From Anthopleura xanthogrammica (Eukaryota > Cnidaria > Anthozoa > Actiniaria > Actiniidae), in assembly GCA_964019055.1 (NCBI GenBank), contig OZ025218.1:8023170-8087169 (forward strand): DNA of 64,000 nt. Direction: 5' to 3'. A model generated the notes under the pieces. It worked only from the letters and a program-made list of their open reading frames with translations, had not been told where the DNA came from and ran no database searches. Below are positions 53,346 through 64,000 of the stretch, piece after piece (within the stretch, counting starts at the first letter, position 1; every line of letters starts with the position of its first letter). The translations under genes and the position numbers were made by a program.

Positions 53346-53678
53346 AGAAGAAGAAGAAGAAGAAGAAGAAGAAGAAGAAGAAGAAGAAGAAGAAGAAGAA
53401 GAAGAAGAAGAAGAAGAAGAAGAAGAAGAAGAAGAAGAAGAAGAAGAAGAAGAAGAAGAAGAAGAAGAAGAAGAAGAATGATCAGTAATAATGATAATAA
53501 TAATAATAATAATAGAAATAATAATAATTATAGATAATAATAATAATGATAATAATAATGATAATAACAACAACAACAACACGAACGATGATGATGATGA
53601 TGATAATAACAACAATAACAACAAGAATGATGATGATAATAATGATACTAATAATATAGATGGCAATAATAAACAGTA
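53346..53678. repeat. (AAG)n followed by AAT/GAT/AAC low-complexity tract
   Basis: About 130 bases of pure AAG (53346-53478), then mixed AATAAT, GATGAT and AACAAC trinucleotides to 53678. Poly-Ser, poly-Ile and poly-Asn frames are artefacts. Confidence 0.95.
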
Positions 53679-53939
53679 ATAATTCAATAATAGTATTGTT
53701 ATGAGAGATAAATTTCTCCATGAACTGAAATTGTCTTTTAGACAAGTGAATCTGGCACTCAACTATTTCATCTGATAATTCATCCTTTATCTTTTTAAAC
53801 AAAAAAATTTCCTCCATTTCCATCTAGTAACTACCAACTATAACATTACACTTCTGCCGTCCTACTCACGCAGAGCCATTTTCGTACACTCATGCATATA
53901 CGTATGCACTCAAAAGATGGTTTCTTATCGTTTCATCAG

Positions 53940-54098
53940 CTATAGACCCTTTCAATAAATCCTACAATGCTTTATTTTCCACGTTTGACATCAATTTGAT
54001 TCTTTTGAAATCGTTCCTTTGAACGAAATTGAAAAGAATAGATTTGACGTCAAAGGCGGAAAATAAAGCATCGTAGGATTTATTAAAAGGGTCTATAG
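53940..54098. mobile_element. Palindromic MITE (CTATAGACCC ends)
   Basis: CTATAGACCCTTTCAATAAA, TCCTACAATGCTTTATTTTC and TTTGACATCAA on the left recur inverted on the right with few differences. It is 159 bp and almost a complete hairpin. Confidence 0.8.
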
Positions 54099-54299
54099 TT
54101 TCTGTTTCTTATACCCAATACATCACTTTAAGGATGCAGTCCCTTGTGCATTGCTACTTGAACTTTCGTGTTCTCCTATCTAAGTATTGCATATCATATC
54201 TTTGTGTAATCGCAGTGTAAAGAAACATCCCACGTAATTATAGCCTTCAACACATTTTCTGTTCAGTTTTGTCTCACGGATCTTTGTCCTTTGACTTCA

Positions 54300-54363
54300 T
54301 CTATTATTATTTTTATTATATTGTTATTATTATTATTTTGCTATTATTATTATTATTATATTG

Positions 54364-54422
<59 letters not shown>
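54300..54422. repeat. (TTA)n microsatellite
   Basis: TTA repeats with a few TTG/TGC interruptions. The 780 bases after it (54425-55204) show no gene or repeat that I can name. Confidence 0.95.
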
Positions 54423-55204
54423 GACATTTTATTGGATTCTTTGAATTTTTTCATACATCTTTGCGGGCTACTGGCCTAAGCTAGGTTGCGATTAACTACA
54501 TAGATTTTTTCCCTTTTTGTCGGTCTTATTCCTTATATTCCTCATTCGTCATTCCTAATTCTTTAATCCTTAATTTAATCTTGGTTCTTCATCATCATGA
54601 TTTTTATGGAGAAAGGAAAAATATACACTCTAAGCGCATGCGCAGATGCTTCTCTTACGTGTTGCATGTCTTGAGCCTCATCACATTAGACTTCCCTAAG
54701 TCTGCATGTCTAATGCTGCCAATCAAGAAGTCCACAAAGTACGATAACAAAACAGACATAAGCTAAAGATTACGTGTCGATAATTGTAGACAGAGCAAAG
54801 CTCCCTCAGTACTAATGTATATATTCTATATTTACGTTCAAATCCGCTTAAAACGGCACAACAGTCGTCGTCTTAAAGTTCTGTCACTTCTGGTATTTTA
54901 ATGACTTCTTATCGTCACTCTGTCTCCAAAAGATACATAATTTGTGAAAATAAGCGTGTTTGGGGCTGATACTTACGTTAACTGGTATCTGTGCTTGAAA
55001 TTTTGTCTATGATCGATCAATTTGAGTCTTGAGGCAATGGCATCAACCGATAGGAACGCAATCGAATTCAGGAACCTTGTTCGAAGCGCTGCAACAATTG
55101 ACTCTTCTAGTTCACTAGACTATTTTGTTCTATCACTATTTTCGCCTTCGTGCGCTTTAAACACAATAGGTGCATCAAAAATTGTATGAAATTTGAAAAT
55201 CTTT

Positions 55205-55357
55205 AGAATTTGAACAAACGATGCTTGTATTTCATTGTTGTGATTAACAATGAGTCGGGCCATACCAATGCACAACACTTACGTACGCTGAAATTATGAA
55301 CTGACTACAACTATTGTTCAACAACAATGAAATACAAGCATCGTTTGTTCAAATTCT
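55205..55357. mobile_element. Foldback element (AGAATTTGAACAAACGATGC ends)
   Basis: AGAATTTGAACAAACGATGC and TTGTATTTCATTGTTG recur perfectly inverted at 55319-55357 (about 36 bases), around a loop of about 75 bases. Confidence 0.7.
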
Positions 55358-55432
55358 TGTGAGTGAATAGCAGATATCATTGAGATTTACACTCTAAAGC
55401 CTTTAAATAATTGCTTGAAGTCGTGGAATTTT

Positions 55433-55622
55433 CCCGGGGGGGGGGGGGTACTCCCTATAATGGACTATACGGGGATGCTCCGCCCTAAAGGGGTACTTTT
55501 TTCAGGCAAAAAGGTATAAAAAACGGGTATCTTTTTGCTGAAATTTGGTATAGAAAAGAGTAAGGGGTCAAGAGTCCTGGCGGAGCATCCCCGTATGAAA
55601 CGACCCGAAGTACCCCCCCCCC
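55433..55622 (-). mobile_element. Poly-G-ended MITE, internally deleted, reversed
   Basis: CCCGGGGG, TACTCCCTATAATGGACTAT and ACGGGGATGCTCCGCCCTAA at the left, and CGGAGCATCCCCGTATGAAA and CGACCCGAAGTACCCCC at the right, are the two ends of the family in reverse orientation. Most of the internal units are missing. It is immediately followed by a small hairpin, GGCATTTGGGTCA / TGACCCAAATGCC. Confidence 0.75.
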
Positions 55623-55806
55623 GGCATTTGGGTCAGTTTCTATACATTTACTGTATTGTTGACCCAAATGCCTCGACTTGAAACAATTGTTTGAAGACAA
55701 TGGAGCGTACATGTAACTCTGATATCTCTTTTATCTTGGTTATATATTAGCATATATTTAAATTTGTAAAAAGCATTGAGTTTTTGAAATGCGTTTTTAA
55801 GAAATA

Positions 55807-55811
<5 letters not shown>

Positions 55812-55853
<42 letters not shown>
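55812..55853. repeat. (TTA)n microsatellite
   Basis: About 42 bases, preceded by GAAATAAAG, which resembles a retroelement tail (AATAAA plus microsatellite). Confidence 0.9.
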
Positions 55854-55856
<3 letters not shown>

Positions 55857-55859
55857 TAT

Positions 55860-57275
55860 CTGCTATTATAGCCTTTTCCTCCGGGTTCTCCGCCAGTTTT
55901 AATTTCCTCCCTCCGCAAAACCAATAACACAGTAAATTCCAATTCGATCTGTGATTTAGCCTGTCATGCCCGAATTTGATCAGCCCATGCAGAGGTTACA
56001 GGGTTGGAAATGCTAAAAATAGCCCAACCGGGAATTCACATGGCACGCGCGGTATTTTAAAAGAAGTTTCCCTCTCTTATTCATGCTCTCTTGTGCTCAC
56101 TCAGTAGGTACTTGTAGGATCCCTTTCGAGCTACATTTAGTGCAGCACTCATATGAAAATATAATCTACTCAGATAAAGGAGTTTTTCACTAGTTTCCTG
56201 TGAGCTTTATTTCAGTCGACTAACATTCAAGCTAAAGATATCTGATATCAGACCAGGGGAATACACAGTTCTTAAAAAAATCCAAATTTTAAAAACATCC
56301 GCTCATTCAGGAACTCCGACTCTTTCTAGCAATTTCCTATTCAACTTAATTCAGAGGATAAAAATGAGTTCCCCGTGATGCTGGTCAATGATAGTAGACA
56401 GTTGTAATACGATGGGCTTTCAATTTCCTTATCTCAGACCACGTGTCATTCCACAGAGGATAGCTACCATATTCTGCATAGTAACGCTTTGGATTATTTT
56501 GACACCCTAAATATTAAGGTCTTTTGTCGTGTTTTAGGTTTTTCTCCATCTAAAAGCTGATATAGTTTGTTCCGATGCGATTTAAAGCTTGAAAAATAAG
56601 CGAAAATTAAAGATTAAATTAAAACTGACTGCAGAATTGAATATCCCTTGGGCCAGATAAACAAGCACCGTCTTAAATGCTAGAAAACAAAAGCCGCAGT
56701 TATTATTATGCTTCAAAAAAGTCCGCCAGTAAAGTTCCAGACAGCAATTCTAAATCAATTTAACATTGACTGTTATCATCTTTTTTTTTTTTTTTCGCAC
56801 TCTTTTGATGCTTTAAAGAGTCATTGTGTAGCACGTGGCTTACGGTTGTCCATGAATGCCGGCTTCGTTTAGAATCTATACCCTGAGTTATATAACATTG
56901 TGGTCCGTGAGCTCTGACAGATAAATCAATTAATGATTCGTTGTGTAGTTAGGTTCATGTAAAGTGATCTGTTCTAATTTTTTTCGGAATTCGATTTTTT
57001 TTGATACAGAGAATCGTGGAAGATATTTTGGATGAAAGAAACGAAATGGAACCGACATATAGATATTATCCACCCCCATTTTTATGCCATTTTTCTAACT
57101 CTTCCTCCTCCCTATTCCTTCGGCCGCGTTTGTCCGTTTCTCCTTTCTCCTCTTTACTAGCTCTCCCTTCTCTTTATCCTAGTTTTTCCCCCGTTGTTCC
57201 TCATCTCTTTATTTTTCATAATACTAGTGAAATGAAATGCGTTCGGTGTGAATAATAGATTTTAATAATAGAATT
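55860..57275. other. Intergenic, nothing recognised
   Basis: No gene or repeat that I can support. A short open stretch after an acceptor-like TTGATACAG at 57001-57009 (RIVEDILDERNEMEPTYRYY) lacks further evidence. Confidence 0.4.
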
Positions 57276-57282
57276 TATTTTG

Positions 57283-57500
57283 CAGCCGTTTCTTCCTCCT
57301 TCCTGATCCGTTCCTCTCCGCTCTAAAAAGACCTCAACTCAAACATCACCAAGGTGACTTTTTACGACAAACCTGAATGCCTCGGGTGACCAAACCAATT
57401 CTTTCCCGCTGTTTCTCCCTCCTCCCTGCCTTTCGTTTTTAGCCATTTCTCCCTCCTTCCTGATCCATCTCTCTCCGCTCCAAAAAAAAAAAAAAAAAAA
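57283..57500 (+). repeat. Partial tandem duplication with A-tract
   Basis: CTCCTTCCTGATCC and TCTCTCCGCTC.AAAA are present near 57290-57330 and again at 57440-57485. The second copy ends in about 19 A residues, possibly a retroelement tail. Confidence 0.45.
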
Positions 57501-58678
57501 TACCGAAAAACTCTACAACTCATGCAACACCGATCAGGCTTTTTATATACGCCAGAAATGAATGGCTCGAGTTAGATGTTCTAGGTTAGATCTGCCGGTT
57601 AAACTATGTAAACATAATAACATAAATTGAAAATAAATGCCATAGGCTACGATTTAACATGTGCTTCGTCGTTTCTAAGTAACCAAGTGAATAGTACGCG
57701 CAGAAAGTGTTGATCTTTTTTGCAACTTCTCTTCTGAGCTCGATTGGAGCTGAATATGAGTGTGAAGATGGCCATGAAGTAATAACCACGAGGCGGACTT
57801 TATTTATTATTTATTTATAAATTCGGCATTGTAAATGTGAAGATAACTAAACGGTACATACAATATTTTCAATAACAGCTAAACACCGTAAAATGTTTTA
57901 ATGAGAAAGAAAAACACTTCATAACGGCTTTTAACAGGTGAACTGATTCATGCAGTTTCTTACTCTCCTAGTTCTTCCTTTCTCAGTTATATATGCGCTA
58001 GCATTATTTAACTACAGCTTCTATAATTTTTTTTTTTTTTTTTAACATCAATACAAAATGACTTTATTTAAATTCAAGTGAAGTGCAAACAAACCTTGAG
58101 TCCCTCCCATCTAATATCATCTTTCAAATTCACTCTAGCTGTTCGAACGACCTCAACAAGTCTGGAAGACTTTGTGGCTGGCTTGGTATAGGATTAATGT
58201 TTAGAAATATGTTGGAAAAACCATTTTCTCTGAAACCACTTCAATAAGAAATTAATATATAATTCTATTATAGCCAAGTCTTTCCCATGGAGACTGGCGG
58301 AGTCTCTACAGAACTCTAATACTCTCTTATCGTCCGTCAATTGGTGCATAAAAACTACTCAGCATGAGTCCTCAATATTTAACAATAATTAAAATACAAC
58401 CTGCGTTGGATCAGCCGTTGCTCTTCAAATTCAGACCAAAAGTTTAAATTTCCATCCGAGCTAAAGGTCGCGGTGTAGTCTTTGACAAGTCATCAGGAGA
58501 AACCCTCATTCTACATAAGTTAACACGTACTGGCAATAAGCCATAACCACGATATCAAAGCAGGGTTATTATTTCGCTGACACGAGAATACGTAATAGCT
58601 ATTGTTCTTGCTATCAATATAAAAGATTTAAATGCGCTCTTCAGTAATGAATCTTTGTTTTTTTTATTTTTCACTCAG
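57501..58678. other. Upstream flank of the GPCR gene
   Basis: No exon recognised. A pyrimidine tract ending in TTTTTCACTCAG at 58678 looks like a 3' splice site for the 5' UTR of the receptor exon, so the promoter and first noncoding exon may lie here or further left. Confidence 0.4.
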
Positions 58679-58952
58679 GAATTCTCAAGCGAAGTGGATG
58701 AAAATCCTTGGGAGACGATGGCCTTGGTGAATTTACAGAAAAAAGACACTTAAAGAAAACCAAAAACGTTGATCAGCGCACAGTCTGTACTTTGGCACGC
58801 AAACACCAAAACAAAAGATTTCAGTGAAGCTGCTTTTTGAACATCTGTTCTGAAAAGAACAGAGGAGAGTGAAGACCTATAAAGTCAGTTACGCTAGACA
58901 TTTAAAGGTATACACTGCCGTAACCCTAGCTGGAGATAACTTGGTGTTTAAC

Positions 58953-60173
58953 ATGGAAAACCTGCTCTTCAACCACAGCAATACAAATGACACTAGAAAT
59001 TCTACAAGTCATCAAGGCGACATGACTGGATATGCGGGCAAGTTCGATGGACTTGATACATTTAAGATAATATTTGAGATTGCCGTAGCTTTCCTCGGCG
59101 TGATTGGGAATGTTGTTGTTTGCGCTGTTGTCACACAGAACCGAAAGAAAAGATCGTCTACGGAGTATTTACTCAGAAATCTCGCCATTGCAGATCTGGG
59201 TGTGCTTGTGATAATCTTGCCTCTTGCAATCATCAAAGAAAAGATCCCATTTCACTGGCCATTTGGAAAATTCGCCTGTTTATATCTCTACCCTATCACG
59301 GAGACCTTCTACGGTGTGTCCGTTTGGACCATCGTTGGTATTGCGGTAGAACGCTACCGTCATTTGTTTAACCCCATAAAGAGAGGAAGAGCTCGGGCAT
59401 TGAAGAATGCCAAACGCCTGGTCGCTGGTATTTGGATCGGGAGTTTCTTGGTCTTCAGCGCGCCAACGTTTGCCTGGATGGATTTCATAGAGCTAGGTCA
59501 AGAACGCCTCTGCCATTTGAATATCCAAAATCCAAAGGTCCTACAAGGTTACATTCTGATCCTCCTTCTCTTGTGGTATGTGATACCCGTTGTGTTTATA
59601 ATCTGGACTTACGTCGCAATATCCCTGCAACTCCACCAGAGTAATATTTTCCTGAAAACAATGCATCGAAGTGACAATGTATCTCCAGAGATCCCAGATC
59701 GAAGAACTACACGCTTCTCGGGAACTCAAGAACGTAGACTTCAACAAAATAAGAAAGTTAAAAAAATTCTTACACCTGTTGTTCTCGCCTTCACCATCAC
59801 CATGATGCCCGTTAACGTCTTTCGAGTCGTCATACTTTATTGGCCCGTGGTACTAACTTTCGAATTGTATCCGCTTTTAGTCTACCTTGTCGTTCTTTGT
59901 GTGATCATCAACAGCTCAATCAACCCGTTAATTTATTGCTTTGTCAGCCGAGGAATTCGGGCTGGGATGATCGCACTTTTTAAGGGAAAGGCTGTCAAGG
60001 GGTTTTCTATCATGGGTTCTGGCGTCCGTGGTTTGAAGGAAAGAATCAATTTGAAGATAAGAAGGTCTAAACTGTCTTCATTTGAAGAAGAAGGAAATCT
60101 AGAACTGAAGAAAGACGGATCTCAGGGATCGAAGAAAACCGAAACAGGTTCTCAACAAACAATTCCAGATTGA
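58953..60173 (+). CDS. Class A (rhodopsin-like) G-protein-coupled receptor, single coding exon
   Basis: Seven-helix plasma-membrane receptor, 406 residues; the ligand is unknown, with a neuropeptide/orphan-like appearance. N-terminal sequons are N7HS, N12DT and N16ST. Hallmarks: TM1 GN53VVV; TM2 LAIAD81; C109 before TM3 paired with C187 in ECL2; ERY motif at 133-135; W161 in TM4; P212 in TM5; basic ICL3 (RRLQQNKKVKK); TM7 N324PLIY. TM6 reads AFTITMMP286, so the usual W6.48 toggle residue is Met284. The tail has a basic stretch (KERINLKIRRSK) and many Ser/Thr residues suited to kinase/arrestin control, but no palmitoyl Cys near helix 8. The ATG at 58953 is the first in frame; an in-frame GTG at 58869 is not a plausible start. 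The coding part is intronless, as is common for cnidarian class A receptors. The subfamily cannot be assigned. Confidence 0.92.
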   Translation: MENLLFNHSNTNDTRNSTSHQGDMTGYAGKFDGLDTFKIIFEIAVAFLGVIGNVVVCAVVTQNRKKRSSTEYLLRNLAIADLGVLVIILPLAIIKEKIPFHWPFGKFACLYLYPITETFYGVSVWTIVGIAVERYRHLFNPIKRGRARALKNAKRLVAGIWIGSFLVFSAPTFAWMDFIELGQERLCHLNIQNPKVLQGYILILLLLWYVIPVVFIIWTYVAISLQLHQSNIFLKTMHRSDNVSPEIPDRRTTRFSGTQERRLQQNKKVKKILTPVVLAFTITMMPVNVFRVVILYWPVVLTFELYPLLVYLVVLCVIINSSINPLIYCFVSRGIRAGMIALFKGKAVKGFSIMGSGVRGLKERINLKIRRSKLSSFEEEGNLELKKDGSQGSKKTETGSQQTIPD

Positions 60174-61040
60174 GTCAAAGAATTGCAATAATTGAGAATT
60201 TTGAAAACATACGTGCTTCAAGCTTTAGGAGTTTCACTCACTACACGCTAAAACAAAGCACTTCACTAGTTGAAATGTGAGAATATTTTGATAAAAGGAT
60301 TCTAAGAGGTGTTTACTTCATGTCGGCTAAAGTAATACCGGAATTTGTACATATTAATATCACCCTAGAGTGTTTGGAAAAAAAAGCTTTTGTGACAACA
60401 TTTTACAATTATCGTTGTAAATACGATATAAAACTTTCCACGTTTTCTCTTTTTTCTTTTCTGTACATTTTAGCTAGTTTTCATTTCCTCAATTTTTAAA
60501 ATTTGTTTGTCAATGCTTCGTGCGTATGGCTTATCAGACGTTGAAAAAGTCAACTGTCAGTTTTGCACTGATTATCGACTCGTAAAAAAAATTACAATCG
60601 CACCTTTGAAGCTGAATTAAGGGTTTTTATTTACATAGAACTAAAAGATTACTGGTTAGTATCATTCAGTATCCTTCGGGTTTTGACCATTAACTGAATG
60701 ACCGGTTTCGCGAAAATATATGCAAAAACTTTGACCCCCTTTCCAAAAATAAATATACAGCCCGTTTGCAAAAAAAGTATACATAGGTGACAGCTTCAGT
60801 AATATTACTATATCATTATATGCTTGTATCAGGTTATCATTAGTAGAGGGATATAAATTATTCATTATTTCTACGGAGCAAACGATCTTGTAACGTCGAG
60901 ACTTTTCTCGCGGACGCGAAGTAATTCGCCCGATATAATGATACACTATTTTTTGGCGACCATAATTTTTGCAAACGATTAAACTGCATTTATATGTACA
61001 AACGTGAAATGAAGACTTTCAATATTATTTGGAATCATAG
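60174..61040. other. 3' flank of the GPCR gene
   Basis: AT-rich. I see no canonical AATAAA close to the stop. 60656-60955 shows weak inverted ends (TTAGTATCATTCAGTATCCT / ATATAATGATACACTA) that may mark a decayed element. Confidence 0.35.
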
Positions 61041-61140
61041 ACTCCTTGCACTACTTCCCAATCTTGGGGTCAAAACAAAAGAACTACTCGTGATATCTTT
61101 TATTGTTTTTGGCCCCAGGTTGGGAATTAGCGCAAGGGTT
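61041..61140. mobile_element. Short hairpin element
   Basis: CTTGCACTACTTCCCAATCT and TGGGGTCAAAACAAAAGA on the left recur inverted on the right (TTTTGGCCCCAGGTTGGGAA, TTAGCGCAAGGG). About 100 bp. Confidence 0.6.
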
Positions 61141-61300
61141 TATAAGTTCTTTGAAAACAAACGCAAAAGACAACGAAATATAACGGCCCAATAATTCAGC
61201 GTGAAATTGAAACCCCAGTGACTGACATAACTTGAAGGAACTCGGCTTGACTTGGAAAGTTGGCTAGCTAGGGGGTTAACGTTTTGTTTAACTAGCATGT

Positions 61301-61500
61301 NNNNNNNNNNNNNNNNNNNNNNNNNNNNNNNNNNNNNNNNNNNNNNNNNNNNNNNNNNNNNNNNNNNNNNNNNNNNNNNNNNNNNNNNNNNNNNNNNNNN
61401 NNNNNNNNNNNNNNNNNNNNNNNNNNNNNNNNNNNNNNNNNNNNNNNNNNNNNNNNNNNNNNNNNNNNNNNNNNNNNNNNNNNNNNNNNNNNNNNNNNNN
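61301..61500. other. Assembly gap (200 N)
   Basis: Exactly 200 N bases. The true size and content are unknown; frames drawn across it are meaningless. Confidence 0.99.
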
Positions 61501-61837
61501 CCCACGTTTAAATTTAAGTTTAATCTAATCATTCTACATATACAATTTTCTAGACTAACGCTCTCAGTTTGTAAACATCCCTAGAGTAATTGTTATTGTG
61601 ATCCATCTGTCGTCTGGGTCACTTAGACAGCCAACGTCCTTAACAATGATTTTACGATGAAAAGCCAACATGTAAGAGCTAGTAACAAGTGTAATAAAAA
61701 CATTTATTATATGATTATCAATAAAATACCTATATTTCTCTATTTCACATGTGAAAATATCATCACTATGGTTACATATTAGAAAAAAGGTCGAAAAAGC
61801 TTTCTTTTCTTTTTCATTGATAATTATACAATAAACA
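61501..61837. other. Right flank of the gap, nothing recognised
   Basis: AT-rich sequence with no gene or repeat that I can support. Confidence 0.4.
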
Positions 61838-61980
61838 GAATATTACATGGGCGCTTGGAGATACGAATTTTATCTTCTCGTGTGGAAAATCTCTCTGTCG
61901 TTCGCTACGCTCACTCGTTAGAGGTCTTTTCAACACTCGAAAATAAAATTCGTATCTCTTCGCGCGCCCATGAAATATTC
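61838..61980. mobile_element. MITE with GAATATTWCATGGGCGC ends
   Basis: GAATATTACATGGGCGC and GAGATACGAATTTTAT on the left recur inverted as ATAAAATTCGTATCTC and GCGCGCCCATGAAATATTC on the right. It is 143 bp, with a central TCGTTCGCTACGCTCACTCG. Confidence 0.75.
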
Positions 61981-63089
61981 TCTATCTCCTTGGCTTTTGG
62001 ACTGAGCCAAGGGCAAACTAAGTTCTCACAGATATCAACAGATCAGTGGTTTCAACCACACGAATCATGACAATGTTTAGTGGTCAAGTAATGCCGTGTT
62101 TACAAACCACATACAAAACTTTTTAAAACGCGGTCTGTAAGCAAGAAATCACGGATGTTCCATCAAAACCACACTGGGTACGTCAACGAAAGAAAAATCG
62201 GCAGAAAAGTTTTTTCAGTCATATCGTGGGTACATCTGGTCAATTTATTTTAAAAGGCATTCCTAAATAATTGAAATTAGAAGGATGCGCATCAGTTGAG
62301 GGAGCTCGAGGTGTGTCGAGAGGATGGATATTTTTTTGCGATTAGAGATTAAAATTTTGAGTGAAAATATGCAAGGTAGTGAATGAGAAATATTCTATTG
62401 CATCAGAGATCTAGATGCACGCATGTATTTTATAGGATTAGGGATAATTTTTTTGGCCTTGACGCAGGATATTGTGCTATAATCTGCTATATCTTATTAT
62501 ATTGTAATATAGATCTTATATGCACGCCCCTAATGAAAATCAGCTTTGGTGAATAGGTTAACGTGGTTTAAGAACGTTTATTATGATCATCAACAACAAC
62601 ATCATCGACCTAAGACTTTAAGCGGCTAACTGACGCCTGTTTTACCAACCAAACATTCAAAGTTTAACTCTAAATACATCGGCTGGAATACAGGATGCTC
62701 GCAGTAAAGAACTTTTAATGCCCCTAATTAAAACTAAATCCTCTGAAAATACATTGCACATCGCAAATTGCATGAAAAAAGGGTTGTATATATACATAAA
62801 ACTCATTTAGCAAGGCAGGCGTTCGGAACTCTTATCTTGTAATTGCTTTTTCTAAAAAAATAAATTGTAGCTAAATCACTGAATAGGGCGTTGGATTTTG
62901 CTTACAAACAGCCTTGGGGTTCTTTGAAACGAAGTTTTACATACTGAAACTATATTTTTACTCTGCATGGAGTAGTGACAATGATAATAGAATGGCCTTA
63001 AAAATTCAAAGCAAAAAGCAGTGTCGAGGAAGTCACCTAGGGTGAAAAAACGTTCCAATGTTATCGATACCTTGAAACAACGTGAACTA
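61981..63089. other. Intergenic, nothing recognised
   Basis: AT-rich sequence between the MITE and the terminal minisatellite array. Confidence 0.4.
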
Positions 63090-64000
63090 CGTAAGGGCAC
63101 GGCTAACTCACAGATGATAGTATCGAAACCCGAAACAACGACTAATACACAGATCGAACCCTGAAACAACCTCTGGGCTGATCTAAGTCAGGCCACGGCT
63201 AACTCACAGATCGAACCCTGAAACAACCTCTGGGCTGATCTAAGTCAGGGCATGACTAACTCACAGATTGAACCCTGAAACAACCTCTGAGCTGATCAAA
63301 GTCAGGGCACGGCTAACTCACAGATAGAACCATGAAACAACCTCTGGGCTGATCTAAGTCAGGGCATGGCTAACTCACAGATAGAACCCTGAAACAACCT
63401 CTGGGCTGATCTAAGTCAGGGCACGGCTAACTCACAGATCGAACCCTGAAACAACCTCTGGGCTGATCTAAGTCAGGGCACGGCTAACTCACAGATCGAA
63501 CCCTGAAACAACCTCTGAGCTGATCTAAGTCAGGGCACGGCTAACTCACAGATCGAACCCTGAAACAACCTCTGAGCTGATCAAAGTCAGGGCACGGCTA
63601 ACTCACAGATAGAACCATGAAACAACCTCTGGGCTGATCTAAGTCAGGGCATGGCTAACTCACAGATAGAACCCTGAAACAACCTCTGGGCTGATCTAAG
63701 TCAGGGCACGGCTAACTCACAGATCGAACCCTGAAACAACCTCTGAGCTGATCTAAGTCAGGGCACGGCTAACTCACAGATCGAACCCTGAAACAACCTC
63801 TGAGCTGATCAAAGTCAGGGCACGGCTAACTCACAGATAGAACCATGAAACAACCTCTGGGCTGATCTAAGTCAGGGCATGGCTAACTCACAGATTGAAC
63901 CCTGAAACAACCTCTGGGCTGATCTAAGTCAGGGCATGTCTAACTCACAGATTGAACACTGAAACAATCTCTGGGCTGATCTAAGTCAGGGCACGGCTAA
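63090..64000 (+). repeat. 57-bp minisatellite, locus 3, running off the right edge
   Basis: A degenerate start (63090-63155), then about 14.5 well-conserved units of the CCTCTGGGCTGATCTAAGTC repeat. Variant units carrying GAGCTGATCAAAG recur at 63291, 63576 and 63804, i.e. 285 (5 x 57) and 228 (4 x 57) bases apart, so groups of four or five units were duplicated together. The array continues beyond the window. Confidence 0.95.

Noticed and set aside
53268..53823. 164-codon Ser/Leu-rich and 113-codon Ile-rich minus-strand frames
   Set aside because: Trinucleotide microsatellites with no domain.
58869..58952. N-terminal extension of the GPCR
   Set aside because: Requires a GTG start; the ATG at 58953 is followed by sequons and TM1 as usual.
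61140..61584. Open frames across 61301-61500
   Set aside because: They run through 200 N bases.
63090..64000. Regular repeats resembling a CRISPR array
   Set aside because: The 57-bp units are contiguous with no unique spacers, occur in introns and belong to an animal genome; this is a minisatellite.

Overview
This is animal nuclear DNA: AT-rich, with short GT-AG introns, long microsatellites, many small palindromic transposons, tRNA-derived SINE and non-LTR retrotransposon fragments, and a 200-base N gap at 61301-61500. The repeat style, plus a small secreted protein of a kind I associate with cnidarians, suggest an anthozoan (coral or sea anemone). That is an inference. It rests on recognition, not on a search.

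Six genes can be reconstructed, several only by joining exons by hand. (1) 863-1130, minus: the first two coding exons of a CDC50/TMEM30 flippase subunit; the gene runs off the left edge. (2) 1688-2945, plus: MITD1, two exons, head-to-head with CDC50 across about 0.56 kb. (3) 4103-6455, minus: a three-exon gene for a 190-residue secreted protein with a signal peptide, four cysteines and an IWYGEDL motif. (4) 11320-17507, plus: an arrestin-domain-containing protein, six exons. (5) 29543-37809, plus: a nine-exon soluble guanylate cyclase of the invertebrate beta/88E-like type, with unusual heme-pocket and catalytic residues. (6) 58953-60173, plus: a single-coding-exon class A GPCR.

Layout: 1-6.6 kb is gene dense. 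6.6-11.3 kb holds palindromic elements and a 5'-truncated non-LTR element. 11.3-17.5 kb is the arrestin gene. 17.5-29.5 kb is intergenic, with terminal-inverted-repeat (TIR) elements, a degenerate tandem array, a hammerhead-ribozyme-like motif and a 57-bp minisatellite. 29.5-37.9 kb is the cyclase; almost every one of its larger introns holds its own tandem array or transposon. 38-58.7 kb is a 20-kb stretch in which I recognise no gene, only repeats. After the GPCR, the window ends in a long array of the same 57-bp minisatellite that occurs at 27.5 kb and inside cyclase intron 3.

The genes do not form a pathway. The only structural pairing is the divergent CDC50/MITD1 pair. The cyclase, GPCR and arrestin-like protein all belong to signalling, but nothing here shows that they act together.
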